From Micromonospora cremea (GTDB taxonomy: Bacteria; Actinomycetota; Actinomycetes; Mycobacteriales; Micromonosporaceae), in NCBI RefSeq assembly GCF_900143515.1, contig NZ_FSQT01000002.1, forward strand, positions 4,341,501 to 4,405,500: DNA of 64,000 bases, written 5' to 3'. The position numbers and the translations under genes were made by a program. The notes under the pieces were generated by a model. The model ran no database searches. It worked only from the letters and a program-made list of their open reading frames with translations, and was not told the DNA's origin. This document shows positions 43,146 to 50,431 of the stretch, one piece after another (within the stretch, counting starts at the first letter, position 1; each line of letters begins with the position of its first letter).

Positions 43146-43158
43146 TTTAAAAATTTAA
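43146..43158. promoter_or_regulatory. AT-rich near-palindrome, probable MarR operator
   Basis: TTTAAAAATTTAA, the most AT-rich patch nearby, 14-26 bp upstream of the marR start codon, in DNA that is otherwise over 70 percent GC. It may overlap the -10 or the transcription start. Confidence 0.55.
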
Positions 43159-43255
43159 CTAGTGGCTCTGGGCGTCGTGTGGGTCACATCCGAGCGGTCG
43201 ATGTCCGGGGTTCGTGCAGCTTTGAAGGAAGCCGGCGGGGGAGGCGGGGCGCGAT

Positions 43256-43807
43256 GTGCCAGACTCCGCCCTCGTGGAACACGTGGAGCTCACCGCCGCC
43301 GACCTGTTGCTGCGCCCCTGGCGGGACGCCGACGCCCCCGCGGTGCGTGACGCCCTGCGCGACCCGGCCATCGCCCAGTGGAACCCGCACGGCGGTGGCT
43401 TGATCGACGACGAGGCCGCCCTGCTGTGGGTGCGCCGCCGGGCCGACTGGTCCGGCGGCGACCACGCCTCGATGGCGGTGACCGCCGCGGCCGGCGGGGA
43501 GTTGCTGGGCTCGGTGTCCCTGTACGACATCCATCACGGCGACGCGTCCATCGGCTACTGGACGGTGCCGGCGGCGCGCGGGCGCGGGGTGGCGGTGCGC
43601 GCCGTCGTCCGGCTCACCGACTGGGCGTTCGCCGACCTCGGGCTGCACCGGGTGGAGCTGTGCCACGCGGTGGCCAACCAGGCGTCCTGCCGGGTCGCCC
43701 ACCGGTCTGGCTACCTTGCGGAGGGGACGCTGCGCGAGTCGTACCGGTACGGCGACGGCCGCCGCCACGACGAGCACCTGCACGCCCGGCTGTCCACCGA
43801 CCGCTGA
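43256..43807 (+). CDS. GNAT-family N-acetyltransferase (RimJ/RimL-like)
   Basis: A 183-residue acetyltransferase of the RimJ/RimL type, which often acetylates protein N-termini or small molecules. Typical are LLLRPWRDADAPAVRDALRD near the start, the acetyl-CoA loop AARGRGVAVRAVVRL, and LHRVELCHAVANQASCRVA. The start is uncertain among GTG at 43256, 43274 and 43283; the first follows a GGGGAGG stretch. It is divergent from the marR-pirin operon. Confidence 0.88.
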   Translation: MPDSALVEHVELTAADLLLRPWRDADAPAVRDALRDPAIAQWNPHGGGLIDDEAALLWVRRRADWSGGDHASMAVTAAAGGELLGSVSLYDIHHGDASIGYWTVPAARGRGVAVRAVVRLTDWAFADLGLHRVELCHAVANQASCRVAHRSGYLAEGTLRESYRYGDGRRHDEHLHARLSTDR

Positions 43808-43846
43808 ACGACTCGCGGTGGTTGCGCGAGGCTGATCAACACAAGG

Positions 43847-43895
43847 TCGGCGATGTGGAGGTGTCCCACTGCTGCGAATGCCCCCACATCGCCGA
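43847..43895. terminator. hairpin between convergent GNAT and FBP genes
   Basis: TCGGCGATGTGG (43847-43858) and CCACATCGCCGA (43884-43895) are exact reverse complements with a 25-base loop, in the gap between two convergent genes. Confidence 0.6.
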
Positions 43896-43913
43896 TGTCG
43901 AGTCGATCACCCG

Positions 43914-44399
43914 TCACTCGACCACCCTGCGCAGGAAGGCGCCGAGGGTGGTCGTCGTGCGGTCGATCTTTTCTTCCAGGGTGATGGTCTCGTCCAAGCG
44001 TCGCCCGGCGTCCTTCTTGCCCCGTAGGTAGAACGAGCAGGCCAGGTCGGAGCAGATGTAGACGCCGACGGAGTTGCCCTGCCGCCCGTCCCGGCCGGCC
44101 TTGCGGGCGGTCATCAGCGAGACGCCGTCCCCGGTGTGCGTGGTCAGGCACAGCGAGCACATGCTGCGCCGGGCACGCCCGGTCTGCGGGGCCACCCGCA
44201 ACGCCACCCCGACCAACCCGCTGTCGGACTCGGCGACCAGGTAGGCCCGCTGCGTCGCAGCGGGGTCCCGCCACCCGAGGAAGTCGAGGTCGTCCCATGG
44301 TCGCATTTCAAGATCGTTCGGTACGGCCAGCCGCTTCGCCTCGCCCTGCGTGCAGTTGACGAACGACGCGCGGATGGCGCCCTCGGTTATCGCTAGCAT
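43914..44399 (-). CDS. FBP domain protein (FusB-like, elongation factor G binding)
   Basis: A 161-residue member of the FBP/FusB group. The C-terminal treble-clef zinc finger is clear: MCSLCLTTHTG and later CSDLAC give four cysteines. FusB-type proteins bind elongation factor G and free it from the ribosome, which can give fusidic acid resistance. ATG at 44397-44399. A TetR regulator gene diverges from it with CCTAG palindromes between, so expression is probably inducible. Actual resistance cannot be inferred. Confidence 0.85.
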   Translation of the reverse strand: MLAITEGAIRASFVNCTQGEAKRLAVPNDLEMRPWDDLDFLGWRDPAATQRAYLVAESDSGLVGVALRVAPQTGRARRSMCSLCLTTHTGDGVSLMTARKAGRDGRQGNSVGVYICSDLACSFYLRGKKDAGRRLDETITLEEKIDRTTTTLGAFLRRVVE

Positions 44400-44407
44400 A
44401 GGTAGTA

Positions 44408-44424
44408 GCCTAGCTCTCCTAGGC
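44408..44424. promoter_or_regulatory. CCTAG palindrome, probable TetR operator
   Basis: GCCTAG (44408-44413), five bases, CTAGGC (44419-44424). Another CTAGG follows at 44440. It lies between the divergent FBP and TetR genes, 9-25 bp from the FBP start codon. Confidence 0.65.
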
Positions 44425-44459
44425 AAACTATTAAGACGACTAGGTTTGGGGTGTGCGGA

Positions 44460-45056
44460 ATGGCACGTGCGGGGGTGACCGCCGAACGCCTGACCCTGGC
44501 TGCGGCCGAGCTGGCCGACGAGATCGGCATGGAGAACGTGACCGTCGCCGCGCTCGCCCGGCGTTTCGGCGTCAAGGACGCGAGCCTGTACTTCCACATC
44601 AGGAACGCTCAGGACCTGCGGGTCCGGGTGGCGCTGCTGGCACTCGCGGAGCTTGCCGACCGGGTCGCCGCCGCGCTCGCCGGCCGCGCGGGCAAGGACG
44701 CACTGGTGGCCTTCGCCAACGCGTACCGGGACTACGCGACGCAGCACCCGGGCCGGTACGCCGCGATGCAGATCGACCTCGACCCGGAGACGGCCGCCGC
44801 GAGCGCCGGCGTCCGGCATGCCGAGATGACCCGGGCGATCCTGCGCGGTTACCGGCTCTCCGAGCCGGACCAGACCGACGCGGTACGGATGATGCACAGC
44901 ACGTTCCACGGGTTCGTCAGCCTGGAGAAGACCGGTGGCTTCCGGCACACCCCCCGTACGACGGACGCCTCCTGGCCCCGAACGCTGGATGCCCTCGACG
45001 CGGTCCTCAGCAACTGGCCGCCCGCCGCGGGTAGCAATGCGGAGACCGCTCGGTGA
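44460..45056 (+). CDS. TetR family regulator with WHG-type C-terminal domain
   Basis: A 198-residue repressor. The helix-turn-helix is at the N-terminus (LTLAAAELADEIGMENVTVA, ALARRFGVKDASLYFHIRN). The C-terminal part, with MMHSTFHGFVSLEKTGGF, fits the TetR C-terminal WHG group. ATG at 44460 is my choice; GTG at 44451 is in frame. No clear Shine-Dalgarno is visible, so the message may be leaderless. It likely controls the divergent FBP gene. The DUF1684 gene starts 28 bp after its stop. Confidence 0.9.
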   Translation: MARAGVTAERLTLAAAELADEIGMENVTVAALARRFGVKDASLYFHIRNAQDLRVRVALLALAELADRVAAALAGRAGKDALVAFANAYRDYATQHPGRYAAMQIDLDPETAAASAGVRHAEMTRAILRGYRLSEPDQTDAVRMMHSTFHGFVSLEKTGGFRHTPRTTDASWPRTLDALDAVLSNWPPAAGSNAETAR

Positions 45057-45084
45057 CGGACGGCGACCGCCTAGGCTCGACGGC

Positions 45085-45672
45085 GTGGATGATCTGGAGC
45101 TGGCCGACTGGCGGGAGCGGGTAGCCCGGCTGTACCTGTCCGACGTCGACCTGGCCGGGTTCCGCGCCGGCCGCGATCAGCTCTTCGCCACCCACCCGCA
45201 GAGCCCGATCCCGCCGGCGGAGCGACCCGGCTTCTCCGGAGTGCGCTACTTCCCACCCAACCCGGCCGCCGTGGTGGAAGCACCCCTGCGCCCGGCCAGC
45301 GGTGAGCTGCGGATCGACACCGGCGGCCCGGACGGGGTGGTCGCGTACCGGCGGGTCGCGGTGGCCGAGACGTCGTGGGGTCCGCTGACCCTGTGGTGGA
45401 TCGAGGCGTACGGGGGCGGGCTGTTCGTGCCGCTGCGCGACGGCACCTGCGGGCAGGACACCTACGGCGGAGGCCGGTACCTCACCGACACGGTGAAGGG
45501 CACCTTCGGCCGGGGCGTCGAGCTGCTGCCCGGCGACCGGGTCCGGCTGGACGCCAATTATCTTTACAATCCGTCCTGCGCGTACGATGACCGCTGGGCG
45601 TGCCCACTGGCACCGCCCGAGAACCGGGTCGACGTGCCGCTGCGGGCCGGCGAGCTGGCGTACCACGACTGA
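45085..45672 (+). CDS. DUF1684 domain protein
   Basis: A 195-residue DUF1684 protein. Family blocks are LADWRERVARLYLS, the phrase GVRYFPPNPAAVVEAPL, and the C-terminal LDANYLYNPSCAYDDRWACP followed by APPENRVDVPLRAGE. The family has no assigned reaction. GTG at 45085 lies 7 bp after TAGGCT, a good -10, so transcription and translation may start almost together. An upstream in-frame extension would overlap the TetR gene. Confidence 0.85.
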   Translation: MDDLELADWRERVARLYLSDVDLAGFRAGRDQLFATHPQSPIPPAERPGFSGVRYFPPNPAAVVEAPLRPASGELRIDTGGPDGVVAYRRVAVAETSWGPLTLWWIEAYGGGLFVPLRDGTCGQDTYGGGRYLTDTVKGTFGRGVELLPGDRVRLDANYLYNPSCAYDDRWACPLAPPENRVDVPLRAGELAYHD

Positions 45673-45674
45673 AC

Positions 45675-45703
45675 GGCCGCCCCGGCGTGCTGCCGGGACG
45701 GCC
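45675..45703. terminator. bidirectional hairpin terminator
   Basis: GGCCGCCCCGGC (45675-45686) pairs with GCCGGGACGGCC (45692-45703), one mismatch, five-base loop. Between convergent genes. Confidence 0.75.
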
Positions 45704-45716
45704 GGTCGAACCGCTC

Positions 45717-46304
45717 TCAGCCGGCGTTCGTGGCCGAGCCGGACATCTGCATCCGACCCAGCAGCTGCCGGGCCTGGTCGGCGAGCTGCGCGTCGACGAT
45801 CACCGCGTACTGGCCGGCGCGTAGCGAGCTGGCCGAGGTGAAGTCCCGCTGGCCGCCGGTCATCGCGTGCGCGACGGCGCCGAACACGGCACCCCAGATC
45901 GCGCCGATGACCAGCCCGACCAGGATCACCGCCAGCCAGTTGCCGACCGTGAAGATGCCGAACAGCAGGCCGATGAAGAGCCCGAACCAGGCGCCGGTGC
46001 CGGCGCCGAGCAGCGCGGCGCGGCCGGTGGTCATCCGCCCGAGCACCGTCTCCACCAGCGTGAGGTTGGTGCCGACGATCGCGGTGTGCTCCACCGGGAA
46101 GCGGTTGTCGGCAAGATAGTCGACCACGCGCTGTGCGGCCGGATAGTCCGGATACGAACCGATCGTCACGGTGGGCGGGCCGATCTCCGGCCCGTGCCCG
46201 TCACCGGACGGTGCCGACGGGCGGCCGGCCGGGCCGGACGGCAGCAGATCGCCACCCTGTGTGCCGGGCCGCCACGCGGCGGCCGGCCCCGAAGCTGACG
46301 TCAT
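45717..46304 (-). CDS. general stress protein (YflT-like), two membrane segments
   Basis: A 195-residue protein. The first 40 residues are disordered. A YflT/general-stress domain follows (VTIGSYPDYPAAQRVVDYLA), then two hydrophobic helices with glycine zippers (GAWFGLFIGLLFGIF, AVILVGLVIGAIWGAVFG), and a short C-terminal alpha-beta part. ATG at 46302-46304 has GGGAGG upstream. A weak SigB-type box lies before it. Probably a membrane stress protein; function unproven. Confidence 0.85.
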   Translation of the reverse strand: MTSASGPAAAWRPGTQGGDLLPSGPAGRPSAPSGDGHGPEIGPPTVTIGSYPDYPAAQRVVDYLADNRFPVEHTAIVGTNLTLVETVLGRMTTGRAALLGAGTGAWFGLFIGLLFGIFTVGNWLAVILVGLVIGAIWGAVFGAVAHAMTGGQRDFTSASSLRAGQYAVIVDAQLADQARQLLGRMQMSGSATNAG

Positions 46305-46332
46305 GAGCATCCTCCCTCGTCAAGCCGTCCGG

Positions 46333-46357
46333 GTTCCCGCCCGCGCCGTCCGGTAAC
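46333..46357 (-). promoter_or_regulatory. weak SigB/SigF-like promoter (GTTA-N15-GGGAAC)
   Basis: Read on the minus strand, GTTA (46354-46357), 15 bases, GGGAAC (46333-46338), 29 bp before the general stress gene. Two positions differ from the best pattern. Confidence 0.3.
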
Positions 46358-46393
46358 GCCAGCAACCACGGTGGATGCCGTGCCGGTCGGCAG

Positions 46394-46418
46394 GAATGCG
46401 CCCGGACGCCCCGGGTAG
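46394..46418 (+). promoter_or_regulatory. possible SigB/SigF-like promoter (GAAT-N15-GGGTAG)
   Basis: GAAT at 46394-46397, 15 bases, GGGTAG at 46413-46418. The GTG start of the GH15 gene is only 8 bp further on, so a transcript from here would be nearly leaderless. Confidence 0.35.
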
Positions 46419-46426
46419 GTAACCGG

Positions 46427-48256
46427 GTGCAGAGCGGACAGATCAGCGACTACGGCTTCCTCGCCGACGGCCGCAGCGCGGCGCTGGTGGACCGCTCCGG
46501 CTCGGTGAACTGGTGGTGCCCGGGCCGGTTCGACGCACCGTCGGTGTTCGGGCGGCTGCTCGACGAGAACGCCGGGCACTGGTCGATCCAGCCGGAGGGC
46601 GAGTTCAGCGTCGAGCGCTGCTACCTCGACGACACCCTGGTGCTGCGGACCGTCTTTCGCACCGGGCACGGGGAGGTGGCGCTGACCGACGCGCTCGCCT
46701 TCGAGCCCGGGGCGCGCAACCACGACATCGGGCTCCGCTCGCCGCAGGTGCTGGTCCGCAGCGTGCAGGGCCTCTCCGGTGAGGTGCCGATGCGGGTGCA
46801 CTACCGGCCCCGCTTCGAGTACGGGCGGACCACCGCGTTCCTCGTCGAGCGGGACGGCACGCTGGAGGCCATCGCCGGGGCCGCGCGGCTCACCCTGCGC
46901 GGCAGTGTCCCCTTGTGCTGTGGCGAGGGCGAGGCCACCGCGACGTTCACCGCCCGCTCCGGTTCGGTCCACAACTTCACCCTCGGGTACGCCCCGACCT
47001 ACGACGCGCCGCCGCCGGAGGTGCCGGACGCCGACCGGACGATCGCCGACACGGTCGCCGGGTGGCGGTCCTGGGTCGAACGGCACGAATACCGGGGGTG
47101 CTACCCCGAACAGGTGCGGCGCAGCGCGCTGGTGGTGCAGGGCATGACGTACCGGCCCAGCGGGGCGGTGGTGGCCGCGGCGACCACCTCGCTGCCGGAG
47201 AAGCTCGGCGGAGACCGGAACTACGACTACCGCTACGTCTGGGTGCGCGACTTCAGTCTCACCCTGCGGGCGCTGTGGCGGTCGGCCTGCTTCCACGAGG
47301 TGCAGAGGCAGTTCTCCTGGGTGAGCCGGGCGATGGGCCGGATCGGCGACGAGCCGGTGCCGATCATGTACGGGGTGCAGGGGGAACGGGACCTCACCGA
47401 GCACCGCTTGGAGCAGCTCGCCGGGTACCGCGAGAGCCCGCCGGTGCTGATCGGCAACGACGCGTGGCGGCAGCGGCAGACCGACATCTTCGGCGAGGCG
47501 CTGGACGCCGCCTGGCTGATGCGCGACAAGTTGGAGCCGATGGAGCCGGAGGTGCACAACGTGCTGCGGGTGCTCGCCGACCAGGCCGTGGTGGACTGGC
47601 GGCGACCGGACGCGGGCATGTGGGAGGAACGCGGGATCGAACACCATCACGTGTCCTCGAAGGTGCAGTGCTGGGTCGCGCTGGACCGGGCGGTCCGCTT
47701 CGGCGACAAGCTCGGTGGACCGGAGGACGTGGCCCGCTGGGCGGAAGCCCGCGACGAGGTGCGGGCGACGGTGCTGGAGCGGGGGTGGAGCGACCGGCTC
47801 GGTGCGTACACCGGGAGTTTTGATTCCGACGACCTGGACGCCTCGGTGCTGGTGATGCCGCTGGTGGGTTTCCTAAGGGCGGACGACCCGCGGATGCGCT
47901 CGACGATCGGGGCGGTGGAGCGGCAGCTGTCCCACGACGGCCTGCTGCGGCGCTGGGACGGCGACCCTGCGGGCTTCGTCATCTGCTCGTTCTGGCTGGT
48001 GGGTTGCCTGGCGTTGGGTGGTGAGCGGGACCGGGCGCACGAGTTGTTCCTCAGGCTTGCCGGTCGGGTCAACGACCTCGGCCTGTTCGCCGAGCAGATC
48101 GACCCGCTGACCGGTGAGCAGATGGGCAACTTCCCCCAGGCGTTCTCGCACATCGGCCTGATCAACGCCGCCGGTCAGCTCACCGACGTCGAGCGGGACC
48201 CGGCGCTGCGGCATCGCGGTATGCCACCGCCGCACTTCACCCCGACGCGGGCCTGA
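46427..48256 (+). CDS. glycoside hydrolase family 15 protein
   Basis: A 609-residue GH15 enzyme of the trehalase/glucoamylase-like bacterial type. The N-terminal beta-sandwich starts ISDYGFLADGRSAALVDRSG; the catalytic (alpha/alpha)6 barrel contains NYDYRYVWVRDFSLTLRAL and WRRPDAGMWEERGIEHHHVS, in which the acidic residues expected of the active site lie. No signal peptide, so it is intracellular and probably acts on trehalose or short glucans. GTG at 46427. A stress-type promoter candidate precedes it, which would suit trehalose turnover. Confidence 0.93.
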   Translation: MQSGQISDYGFLADGRSAALVDRSGSVNWWCPGRFDAPSVFGRLLDENAGHWSIQPEGEFSVERCYLDDTLVLRTVFRTGHGEVALTDALAFEPGARNHDIGLRSPQVLVRSVQGLSGEVPMRVHYRPRFEYGRTTAFLVERDGTLEAIAGAARLTLRGSVPLCCGEGEATATFTARSGSVHNFTLGYAPTYDAPPPEVPDADRTIADTVAGWRSWVERHEYRGCYPEQVRRSALVVQGMTYRPSGAVVAAATTSLPEKLGGDRNYDYRYVWVRDFSLTLRALWRSACFHEVQRQFSWVSRAMGRIGDEPVPIMYGVQGERDLTEHRLEQLAGYRESPPVLIGNDAWRQRQTDIFGEALDAAWLMRDKLEPMEPEVHNVLRVLADQAVVDWRRPDAGMWEERGIEHHHVSSKVQCWVALDRAVRFGDKLGGPEDVARWAEARDEVRATVLERGWSDRLGAYTGSFDSDDLDASVLVMPLVGFLRADDPRMRSTIGAVERQLSHDGLLRRWDGDPAGFVICSFWLVGCLALGGERDRAHELFLRLAGRVNDLGLFAEQIDPLTGEQMGNFPQAFSHIGLINAAGQLTDVERDPALRHRGMPPPHFTPTRA

Positions 48257-48587
48257 CCCCCGGTCCTTTTGCAAGAATCTTGATGACTATCGATTCATTG
48301 GATCGAAGTTCTGTCGCGATGAAGTGGAAGACGTTAATGTCCGGGACACCCTGCGGTGCTACTCCAGTCGGCGGGGCGCGCACCGGGGAGATCAAGGCGC
48401 TCGGCAAGTGCGCGGACATCGCCTCCAACCTCACCGACGGCCGGCAGCTGCAGATCTGGACCTGCAACGGCTCCGGGGCGCAGCGCTGGACGCTGCCGTG
48501 ACCGGCGGCTGATCGCCGCCGTACCCGATCCCGGCCGTCCACCCGCGTCCCCGGGTGGGCGGCCGGGGCTCGGGGGACAATGCCGGG
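48257..48587. other. 331-bp region with an AT-rich patch and a lectin-domain remnant
   Basis: The first 75 bp (48265-48340) are AT-richer than the surroundings and look like an orphan promoter/leader. The rest is the lectin remnant described separately (48385-48501). From 48502 to 48587 I see only a GC-rich leader to the phosphoesterase gene. Confidence 0.55.
48385..48501 (+). pseudogene. C-terminal remnant of a ricin-B (CBM13) lectin domain
   Basis: About 39 codons in the frame of an ATG at 48280 give a lectin-repeat piece: IKALGKCADIASNLTDGRQL then QIWTCNGSGAQRWTLP and a stop. The QxW-type ending is the hallmark of the beta-trefoil CBM13 repeat found at the end of secreted glycosidases. 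The domain is only a third of a trefoil and has no signal peptide. I read this as the 3' end of a lost extracellular carbohydrate enzyme. Confidence 0.7.
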
Positions 48588-49088
48588 ATGCGGCTCGTGC
48601 TCACGGCGGACACCCACCTACCGAAGCGAGCCCGGGACCTGCCCGGGCCGCTCTGGACGGCGATCGAGGCGGCGGACGTGGTGCTGCACGCCGGCGACTG
48701 GGTGGACGAGTCGCTGCTCGACGCCATGACCGCGCGCTCCCGCCGGCTGATCGGCGTGTACGGCAACAACGACGGCCCGGCGCTGCGCGCCCGGCTGCCG
48801 GAGGTGGCCCGGGCCGACCTCGACGGCCTGCGGGTCGCCGTGGTGCACGAGACCGGCCCCCGGACCGGTCGCGAGCAGCGGTGCGCAGCCCGCTTTCCCG
48901 ACGTCGACCTGCTGGTCTTTGGGCATTCGCACATCCCCTGGGACACCGAAGCCCCCGGTGGGCTGCGCCTGCTCAACCCCGGCTCACCCACCGACCGCCG
49001 CTCCCAGCCCCACGCCACCTACCTCACGGCCGAGGTGAACGCCGGCCGCCTGAGCCAGGTCGAGCTGCACCGGCTGCCCCGTCGCTGA
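48588..49088 (+). CDS. YfcE/MJ0936-type metallophosphoesterase
   Basis: A 166-residue calcineurin-fold phosphoesterase. The metal ligands are all visible: ADTHLPK (Asp, His), HAGDWVD (Asp), GVYGNNDGPALR (Asn), VVHETG (His) and FGHSHIPW (His-x-His). The small size fits single-domain phosphodiesterases like YfcE. ATG at 48588 directly starts the first strand (MRLVLTADTH). The substrate is unknown. Confidence 0.92.
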   Translation: MRLVLTADTHLPKRARDLPGPLWTAIEAADVVLHAGDWVDESLLDAMTARSRRLIGVYGNNDGPALRARLPEVARADLDGLRVAVVHETGPRTGREQRCAARFPDVDLLVFGHSHIPWDTEAPGGLRLLNPGSPTDRRSQPHATYLTAEVNAGRLSQVELHRLPRR

Positions 49089-49106
49089 CCCGCCCCTCGG
49101 GCGGTG

Positions 49107-49322
49107 TCACTGGCCCCGGCCCGTTTCGGCCTGGAGCTCGTCGATCCGCTTGGACGCCTCGGCCTTGGTCAGGTCGTCCGGCAGCTCCGCGTCCGCCTCT
49201 CGGGCGAGGGTGGCCAGGTACGACTCCTGTGCCGCGGTGGGTGGCTCGTCGCCGGTGACCCACTCGTCCGGGTCCTTGATCGCGCCGCGCGGGTCGGCCT
49301 GCTCGTTGTTGCGGTCCGTCAT
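49107..49322 (-). CDS. DUF3072 domain protein
   Basis: A 71-residue acidic protein. DUF3072 core phrases are DPDEWVTGDEPPTAAQESYL and LTKAEASKRIDELQ. No function is known. I prefer the ATG at 49320-49322 because AAAGGG lies 9 bp upstream; the ATG two codons before is too close to it. The gene is convergent with the phosphoesterase and has a GGGTAC box upstream. Confidence 0.85.
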   Translation of the reverse strand: MTDRNNEQADPRGAIKDPDEWVTGDEPPTAAQESYLATLAREADAELPDDLTKAEASKRIDELQAETGRGQ

Positions 49323-49354
49323 CGTCATCACCCTTTCTTCGAACAGGTGTGCCA

Positions 49355-49360
49355 GTACCC
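49355..49360 (-). promoter_or_regulatory. GGGTAC -10 box, possible stress promoter
   Basis: GGGTAC on the minus strand, 32 bp before the DUF3072 start. The -35 region (CCAT, 16 bases upstream) is a poor match, so the call is tentative. Confidence 0.3.
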
Positions 49361-49416
49361 GGACCGTCGCCGGTTCATGGCTGCTCGGCGCGTCAGCCGG
49401 CACCTACGATCACCGG

Positions 49417-50376
49417 ATGAGCGTGGACCGGTCGGGTGTGGTGGTGGTCGGGGCGGGCATCGCCGGGGTGGCCTGCGCGGTGGAGCTGGCCGCGGCCGGG
49501 GTGCCGGTGCAGGTCCGCGAGCGGGGGCACGTGCGCGGTGGCCGGATGGCCAGCAAACGCTTCGACGGCCGCCCCACCGACATCGGCGCCGCCTACTTCA
49601 CCGCCAGCGACCCCGACTTCGCCGCGCTGGTCGAGCAGTGGCGCGCCGCCGGCCTGGTCCGCGAATGGACCGACACCTTCCAGGCGTACGACCGGGACGG
49701 GCGCCACGACGTGCCCGGACCGATGCGCTTCGCCGCGCCGCACGGGCTGCGCTCACTGGTCGAACATCTGGCCGGCGCGGTCCCGGTGACTGTCGACCGC
49801 TTGGTGCTCAGCGTGGAACCCGGGCCGGCCGTGGACGGCCAGCCGTGCGCGGCGGTCGCCCTGGCCATGCCGGGCCCGCAGGCCGCCCTGCTGCTCGACC
49901 CGGCCCTGGCCGACGCCACCCGGGTCGTGCAGGCGCAGCGCTGGTCGCCGTCGCTGGCCGCGGTGCTGCGCTTCCCGACCCGGCGCTGGCCGGACTTCCG
50001 GGGCGCGTTCGTCAACGACCACCCGGTGCTCAGCCTGGTCTGCGACGACGGCGACCGGCGGGGCGACGGTGCACCGGTGCTGGTCGCGCACACCGTGCCG
50101 GAGTTCGCCGCCGGCCACCTCGCCCAGCCCACCGGAGCCGGCCCGGTGATCGAGCAGGCGGTCCGGGACCTGCTCGGGTTGCCCGAGGTGGCGGCCGACG
50201 TGCACGTGCACCGCTGGACGTACGCGAAGCCCACCACCAGGCCCGGGGGCGGCACCCACCACCTGGACGCCGACAAGATCGGCCTGGCCGGCGACGCGTT
50301 CGGCAAGCCCCGCGTGCAGAGCGCCTGGCGTTCCGGTCGGGACCTCGGCCGCGCCCTGGCCGCCCGCCTCACCTGA
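49417..50376 (+). CDS. NAD(P)/FAD-dependent amine-oxidase-like protein (renalase-like)
   Basis: A 319-residue flavoprotein. The N-terminal FAD-binding fold is VVVVGAGIAGVACAVELAAA with the glutamate in VQVRERG and GGRMASKR. The C-terminal GLAGDAFGKPRVQSAW is the second FAD contact. The overall plan is that of bacterial renalase-like oxidoreductases. ATG at 49417; TACGAT at 49404-49409 could be the -10 of a leaderless message. Substrate unknown. Confidence 0.88.
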   Translation: MSVDRSGVVVVGAGIAGVACAVELAAAGVPVQVRERGHVRGGRMASKRFDGRPTDIGAAYFTASDPDFAALVEQWRAAGLVREWTDTFQAYDRDGRHDVPGPMRFAAPHGLRSLVEHLAGAVPVTVDRLVLSVEPGPAVDGQPCAAVALAMPGPQAALLLDPALADATRVVQAQRWSPSLAAVLRFPTRRWPDFRGAFVNDHPVLSLVCDDGDRRGDGAPVLVAHTVPEFAAGHLAQPTGAGPVIEQAVRDLLGLPEVAADVHVHRWTYAKPTTRPGGGTHHLDADKIGLAGDAFGKPRVQSAWRSGRDLGRALAARLT

Positions 50377-50431
50377 CGTCCGCCGGCCCTCGGCTGGCCG
50401 CCGGTTCTCGGATCTACCGGCGAGCCGGGGC

